NCBI RefSeq assembly: GCF_037201965.1
Contig: NZ_CP147518.1
Span: 3,651,001-3,715,000, forward strand
Source of the DNA: Spirosoma sp. SC4-14
GTDB lineage: Bacteria; Bacteroidota; Bacteroidia; Cytophagales; Spirosomataceae
Direction of reading: 5' to 3'
Length of the DNA stretch: 64,000 nucleotides
Each line of letters opens with the position of its first letter. Position 1 is the first letter of the stretch. The notes beneath the pieces are model-generated. The model saw nothing but the letters and a program-made list of their open reading frames with translations. It had not been told where the DNA came from and searched no databases. Position numbers and translations under genes: made by a program. Shown in pieces: positions 59,761 through 64,000 of this stretch.

Positions 59761-60168
59761 ATGAAAAGACCTATGAGCACTGTCGATGGTATTGAAGAGC
59801 CTGTTTTTTCGGCCTGGGGACCCAAACCGGCTTCGGCTCACGAGTGCAATCAGAGCCTGCAAGCGGTTCAGGATGCGTTATATGTGCTGAATGGCAAATG
59901 GAAACTTCCCATAATTATTGCCTTGGACAATGGAGCCAGCCGGTTCGGTGAGATTCAGCGAGCCGTTAACGGTATTACGCCACGGGTGCTGAGTAAAGAG
60001 CTTAAGGATCTGGAAATGAATGAGTTTATTGTTCGGCGCGTATACCCAACCACACCTGTTTCCATCGAGTATGAATTGACCGATTATAGCGCGACCTTAC
60101 AGGGTGTTACTGAGGCTCTGCGAAACTGGGGTATACAACATCGGGAGCGCATCCTGAAGCGAAACTAG
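59761..60168 (+). CDS. HxlR-family transcription regulator
   Basis: 135 residues, ATG at 59,761 (an alternative start is at 59,773). The winged helix shows the HxlR pattern: C-x-x-S-x-x-A-V-Q-D-A-L-Y-V-L-N-GKW, KLPIIIALDNGASRFGEIQR, GITPRVLSKELKDLEMNEFI, then VRRVYPTTPVSIEYELTDY. These regulators often respond to redox or aldehyde stress. The cysteine in SAHECNQSL, just before the HTH, is where redox-sensing HxlR proteins have theirs. It is divergent to DoxX. Confidence 0.9.
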   Translation: MKRPMSTVDGIEEPVFSAWGPKPASAHECNQSLQAVQDALYVLNGKWKLPIIIALDNGASRFGEIQRAVNGITPRVLSKELKDLEMNEFIVRRVYPTTPVSIEYELTDYSATLQGVTEALRNWGIQHRERILKRN

Positions 60169-60226
60169 TAGATCGGACATAGGTAAGTCCGATCTGATGT
60201 TGGGTAGTTGGAGCGTACCGAAATCG

Positions 60227-60709
60227 TTAGTTTGCTTTGAGCAGATCTATTTTAAAGACCAGAATGGAATTGGCCGGAATGCCGGGTTGCTCCATGGAGC
60301 CGTAGGCCAGACTTGGCGGTAAATAGAGCGTAATGCTGCCGCCGGGAGCAATGAGCGGTATGCCTTCCTGCCAGCCTACAATAAGCTGATTTAGTCCAAA
60401 ACGAACATCGTTGCCAGAATCAAAACTGGAGCCATTGGTTAGCTCGCCCCTGTAGTTTACACTTACTTCTGAACAAACAGTTGGTTTAGCTCCGGAGCCG
60501 GGTTTCTGAATGGAGTAATAAAAACCACGCTCATCGGCTTTAGCATCAATTTTGTTCGACTCGATAAACTGTTTTAGCTGGTCAATTTCGCCCTGGGGAG
60601 CTTTTTCGGTAACGGGTGCCGACTCGCAGGGGCCCCGCGACTGGCAACCGGCCAGCACGAAAACGAAAGCCAATGCGATTCCCAGATTTAGTTTTATTCG
60701 TTCCATCAT
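60227..60709 (-). CDS. FKBP-type peptidyl-prolyl isomerase lipoprotein
   Basis: About 160 residues from the ATG at 60,709 (or 60,706). Lipoprotein signal with lipobox LAGC (GIALAFVFVLAGCQSRGP). The FKBP domain has SGAKPTVCSEVSVNYRGEL, TNGSSFDSGNDVRFGLNQLI, VGWQEGIPLIAPGGSITLYL, then PPSLAYGSMEQPGIPANSIL and VFKIDLLK. It catalyses prolyl cis/trans isomerisation at the periplasmic side, assisting protein folding. Normal FKBP length. Confidence 0.92.
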   Translation of the reverse strand: MMERIKLNLGIALAFVFVLAGCQSRGPCESAPVTEKAPQGEIDQLKQFIESNKIDAKADERGFYYSIQKPGSGAKPTVCSEVSVNYRGELTNGSSFDSGNDVRFGLNQLIVGWQEGIPLIAPGGSITLYLPPSLAYGSMEQPGIPANSILVFKIDLLKAN

Positions 60710-60859
60710 AACAAGCAAGTTAGCCCTTTTCCTGGAAAATTTGTTGGGGTAAAGATTACTTTCATAAGACCGAGGCTCCTATTGCTAATTATCAACTTTG
60801 CTATACTGGCCTTCATAGAATCATTGGCAAAAAACAATTCTGTAAACCACCGGAGTCCT

Positions 60860-61903
60860 TTAATTTTCTTTAGCCGTTGTCCAGGAAACAGGAGCCGCAC
60901 TACCTTTCCGATAATTAATTTTTTGTAGCAACCATTTGTTATTGCCTGCTGATGCAGCTTCTATAAGTCCATAAACCAGGCCTCCAAGTGCCCCATACAT
61001 ATATGCCGCTGGTACTAAACTATGGTGAGATTTATTCACCTGAGGTCGCCAATAATAAAAGTCGCCCCCTTTCTTCAAAATCTTGAAGAAACCTAATGGC
61101 GTAGCCCTAAGCAAAGTAGTACCATCGGAAACAGCATATAATCCCGTAGAAGGTAACTTGGTTTTATTTTTTCGTTTCTCATCCCATATATAAACCCGGA
61201 AGCCATTTTTACGCTCCTCAATAGATAGTTCGGCCGTTACGCCAGGTGTATTTTGTTTAAATTCTTTGTAATTTTTGTAAAGCCCCACTGACGGATGGTC
61301 CGTTTGGTACATAGGTAATTTCATTTTTTCCAGACTATCTAAATAGTGCAATTGCTTAAACGTATATTTTTCGGCATCGGTATCTAAGATAGGTTGCTTC
61401 TCTGCGGCTAATTGAGATATTTTACAGAACTGTTCACTAATAGATCGTAGTAATTTCTTCGTTACGTCTAGTCCTTTTACTGTATACAAACTGTCGATGG
61501 CCACTATTTCTGAATATTGATCTGACTGCTTACCAATAAACAATCGCAGGGATAAACGAAACCGTCCAATTTCGGTCATATTATCTATAGCCTCACTAAT
61601 GAACAATTCATTGAGTATTAGCACTAAGGGCAATGGATTCGAATTAGCAGACTGATCGATAAAAAAAGCGGCAAGGCTGTCTGTCAATTCACCATTGAAT
61701 ACAACCTTCACAGGCTTATTTAATGCACCTTTCTGAACAATACCAATCATCTGTTTCCCACTTGAGTCTCTCTTATCAATGACTTTTACAGTAGCAAAAC
61801 CAGACAATCTTCCCTGACAGTTGTGTATTAATTCTAATTCTTTCTGCTGACCGTAAGTTTGATTTATTATACAAAAGAAAAAGAAGACATAAATTAACTT
61901 CAT
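60860..61903 (-). CDS. Secreted hypothetical protein
   Basis: 347 residues with a signal peptide (MKLIYVFFFFCIINQTYGQQ). AT-rich gene compared with its neighbours. The body is beta-rich, with GRLSGFATVKVIDKRDSSGK, VKVVFNGELTDSLAAFFIDQ and a YMYGALGGLVYGLIEA segment near the C-terminus that is hydrophobic and may be a late membrane stretch. No known domain. It ends before an FKBP gene and is preceded by an AT-rich 134-bp spacer. Confidence 0.6.
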   Translation of the reverse strand: MKLIYVFFFFCIINQTYGQQKELELIHNCQGRLSGFATVKVIDKRDSSGKQMIGIVQKGALNKPVKVVFNGELTDSLAAFFIDQSANSNPLPLVLILNELFISEAIDNMTEIGRFRLSLRLFIGKQSDQYSEIVAIDSLYTVKGLDVTKKLLRSISEQFCKISQLAAEKQPILDTDAEKYTFKQLHYLDSLEKMKLPMYQTDHPSVGLYKNYKEFKQNTPGVTAELSIEERKNGFRVYIWDEKRKNKTKLPSTGLYAVSDGTTLLRATPLGFFKILKKGGDFYYWRPQVNKSHHSLVPAAYMYGALGGLVYGLIEAASAGNNKWLLQKINYRKGSAAPVSWTTAKEN

Positions 61904-62037
61904 AAGACCTCCCTAAAAGAAAAAGAAATAAGTAAACTTAAATATATATTAAGGCACTAAATATAATAACAAAATAATTATTCTTTCAAATCTTGAAGAG
62001 TAAAATTACGTTAGAAACAATTATTATTTTTTAGTGA

Positions 62038-62565
62038 TTACCCATTCCGAATGCGCTTATACAGGCGAATGGCCAGCATCAATATAATCATCAGCGCCAG
62101 CAGCCCAAGCAGGCCCCATAGCATATTCAGGGCGTCTTTCAATACTACCAGAAACACAATGGCAAACAGGAAGAGGGTAGCTACTTCGTTCCAGATACGC
62201 AGTTGATTGGATGTGTACCGAAATTCGCCCCGCTGTTCCTGCCGAAAAAGGGCATGACACAACCCGTGGTAAGCATAGAGCCCGGCAACCAGAACGAGCT
62301 TATACACCAGCCAGTCAGGAGTAGAACCGTAGTTATACCAGGTATTCAATCCCAGTAGCAGGGTGATAATTGCCGATGGCCAGGTGATGCCGTACCACAA
62401 CCGGCGTTGCATAAGCAGCAATTGATTCAGAAGAACACGTCGACCCGGTTCTGCTTCCTGCCGGGCCTCGGTAGCATAAATAAAGAGCCGGGGAATATAA
62501 AACAGACCTGCAAACCAGGTCACGACGAAAATAATATGAAGCGCTTTGCTGTAATAAAATGCCAT
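62038..62565 (-). CDS. hemJ: HemJ-type protoporphyrinogen oxidase (CopD-related)
   Basis: 175 residues, four to five membrane helices. Family signs: YYSKALHIIFVVTWFAGLFY with PRLFIYATEA, RRLWYGITWPSAIITLLLGL, then VYKLVLVAGLYAYHGLCHAL and SNQLRIWNEVATLFLFAIVF. The conserved His and Arg residues of HemJ are present. It oxidises protoporphyrinogen IX in heme synthesis, fitting the heme protein at 46,160 in a general way only. The hairpin at 62,579 precedes its start. Confidence 0.88.
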   Translation of the reverse strand: MAFYYSKALHIIFVVTWFAGLFYIPRLFIYATEARQEAEPGRRVLLNQLLLMQRRLWYGITWPSAIITLLLGLNTWYNYGSTPDWLVYKLVLVAGLYAYHGLCHALFRQEQRGEFRYTSNQLRIWNEVATLFLFAIVFLVVLKDALNMLWGLLGLLALMIILMLAIRLYKRIRNG

Positions 62566-62578
62566 CGTTAATGCGTTT

Positions 62579-62652
62579 ACGGGAAGGGTTTATGGTTGCG
62601 CTGCTTATTAGCATATACCTTCCCGTGCAGCGCAACTATAAACCCTTCCCGT
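62579..62652. repeat. 26-bp inverted repeat with one mismatch
   Basis: Arms 62,579-62,604 and 62,627-62,652 pair over 26 positions with one G/A mismatch; loop 22 nt. It begins ACGGGAAGGGTTTATG. It sits 6 nt after the stop of the MFS gene at 62,659 in the leftward direction, so it is a likely terminator or 3' stabiliser. Confidence 0.75.
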
Positions 62653-62658
62653 ACAAAG

Positions 62659-63978
62659 TTAAGCAACAGGCTCGTTTTGCTGCGCTTCCAGATTAACGGG
62701 CTGCATTTTAGGGGTGAACAGGTGCATAACCAGCCAGGCCAGCAGATAAGCAGAACCGCACATCAGGAAGATGATGCCATAGCCGCCCTGTAGGTTTCCG
62801 GCCTGTTTGTAGCTATCCAGTATGCGGCCAACTATTTCCGGGAAAATGATTCCTCCAACAGAACCTGCCATGCTGCCAATACCGACAATCGAACTAACGG
62901 TCCGCTTGGGAAACATATCCGAAGCTGTCGTGAAAATATTGGCACTCCAGGCCTGATGGGCAGCTCCTGCCAGACCAATCAGGGCCACTGCTCCCCAGAT
63001 TCCCGGACCAAAACGAACCGCAATAACGGGCACAACCAGTACCGCAAAAACAAGCATTGATGTTTTACGCGCTTTCCAGACACTCCATCCCCGTCCAATC
63101 AGCCAGGACGACAGGTAGCCGCCACCAATACTTCCAATACTTACCAGCGTATAGAGCACCGCCAGATACATATTTGGTTTTTTGGTATCGAGATTGAAAG
63201 TAGTCGAGAAATAATCCTGTAGCCAGAACAGAAAAAACCACCAGATAGGATCGGTAAGCATTTTGCCAAAAACAAACGCCCACGTTTGCCGATAGCTCAA
63301 TAGTTTCGCCCAGGAAACCGATTCTCCATGATCGGCCACTTCGTCGGGCGTATGTTCGTTATCACTGTGAATGTAGTCGTACTCTTCTTTCGACAAGCGA
63401 GCCTGCTTTGAGGGGATTTCGTAGCTGAAATACCAGAAAATCAGCCAGATAAACCCTACGGCACCTGTAGCAATGAAGGCCATTTCCCAACCGTAAACCC
63501 CCAGAATCCAGGGCACCACAATAGGAGCAATAACGGCCCCTATGTTCGCTCCTGAATTAAAAATACCAGTTGCCAGTGCCCGTTCTTTCTTTGGAAACCA
63601 TTCGGCTACGGTCTTGATGGCAGCCGGAAAATTGCCTGCTTCGCCCAGGCCCAGGCCAATTCGGGCAAAAATAAAGCCGAGGGTGCTGCTGGCCATGGCG
63701 TGCCCCATAGCCGCTATGCTCCAGAAAATAATGGCAATGGTGTAGCCTAGCTTCGTTCCAATCCGATCAATGAACCGACCAAATAATAACAGGCCAACGG
63801 CATAAGCAGCAGAGAAAACCTGTACAATTCGGCTGTAGTCAAGTTCCGACCAGTTAAACTCCTTTTCCAGGGTCGGTTTCAACAGGCCCACAACCTGTCG
63901 ATCGAGGTAGTTGATGGTTGTAGCAAAAAACAACAGTGCTACGATGGTCCAACGGTAACTTCCAATGGGTTTATTCAT
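62659..63978 (-). CDS. MFS transporter, hexuronate (ExuT/ACS) type
   Basis: 439 residues, twelve membrane helices. Start MNKPIGSYRWTIVALLFFAT; the conserved INYLDRQVVGLLKPTLEKEF, RFIDRIGTKLGYTIAIIFWS and LGLGEAGNFPAAIKTVAEWF segments, with KKERALATGIFNSGANIGAV, closely match ExuT-like hexuronate transporters. Likely uptake of sugar acids such as glucuronate or galacturonate. It is a second ACS-type transporter in the window. The start is near the window edge and complete; upstream sequence is outside. Confidence 0.88.
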   Translation of the reverse strand: MNKPIGSYRWTIVALLFFATTINYLDRQVVGLLKPTLEKEFNWSELDYSRIVQVFSAAYAVGLLLFGRFIDRIGTKLGYTIAIIFWSIAAMGHAMASSTLGFIFARIGLGLGEAGNFPAAIKTVAEWFPKKERALATGIFNSGANIGAVIAPIVVPWILGVYGWEMAFIATGAVGFIWLIFWYFSYEIPSKQARLSKEEYDYIHSDNEHTPDEVADHGESVSWAKLLSYRQTWAFVFGKMLTDPIWWFFLFWLQDYFSTTFNLDTKKPNMYLAVLYTLVSIGSIGGGYLSSWLIGRGWSVWKARKTSMLVFAVLVVPVIAVRFGPGIWGAVALIGLAGAAHQAWSANIFTTASDMFPKRTVSSIVGIGSMAGSVGGIIFPEIVGRILDSYKQAGNLQGGYGIIFLMCGSAYLLAWLVMHLFTPKMQPVNLEAQQNEPVA

Positions 63979-64000
63979 GCGGAGTAGAAATGAAAAAAAT

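Overview
The window looks like a chromosome segment of a Cytophagales-type Bacteroidota, most like Spirosoma. The signs are balanced base composition, a SusC/SusD pair, TAnnTTTG-type promoter boxes, few Shine-Dalgarno sequences, and host genes such as HemJ, YjbQ, a type I asparaginase and a PVC-type heme-binding dehydrogenase. The genus is inferred from gene content only.

About 1-30,780 is most of a tailed-phage genome (prophage) whose left end lies outside the window. It starts with a truncated LexA/CI-like repressor read leftward, an operator-rich divergent region (415-541), and a rightward early operon: Cro-like HTH, two tandem 67-residue paralogues, a Rha/KilAC antirepressor and small proteins. 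The replication module (4881-7351) pairs an initiator with a DnaB helicase. The initiator gene contains five 33-bp iterons and one short copy, followed by an AT-rich stretch, which looks like a lambda O-type origin inside a gene. Next come a small terminase, a triple-repeat regulatory region, the large terminase, an AT-rich membrane-protein 'moron', and tail genes up to the tape measure (22,288). The head genes (ClpP-type protease/scaffold, capsid, portal) lie after the tail genes, the reverse of the usual order. The block ends with a four-repeat Myb/GcrA-like DNA-binding protein, two leftward small genes, terminators and tRNA-Ser(CGA), whose 3' end faces the phage and is the likely attachment site. 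I see no integrase and no lysis genes in the window.

30,942-41,890 is host housekeeping: asparaginase, TatD, two glycosyltransferases, a polysaccharide deacetylase, a flippase-like membrane protein, RuvC, YjbQ, a YyaL-type thioredoxin-domain protein and a cyclase-family enzyme.

41,999-58,938 looks like a carbohydrate-use cluster: a GntR/UTRA regulator, two SGNH esterases, a large secreted glycosidase-like protein, a PVC-type dehydrogenase with cytochrome c motif, SusD, SusC, a fucose/arabinose isomerase-like protein and an MFS sugar-acid transporter. A shared palindrome (TTAGTGC-type) lies upstream of the isomerase-like gene and the transporter and is a candidate GntR operator.

59,200-64,000 holds a DoxX/HxlR divergent pair, an FKBP lipoprotein, an unknown secreted protein, HemJ and a second MFS transporter. 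Several very long intergenic hairpins, including a perfect 32-bp inverted repeat, sit just behind stop codons in this half.
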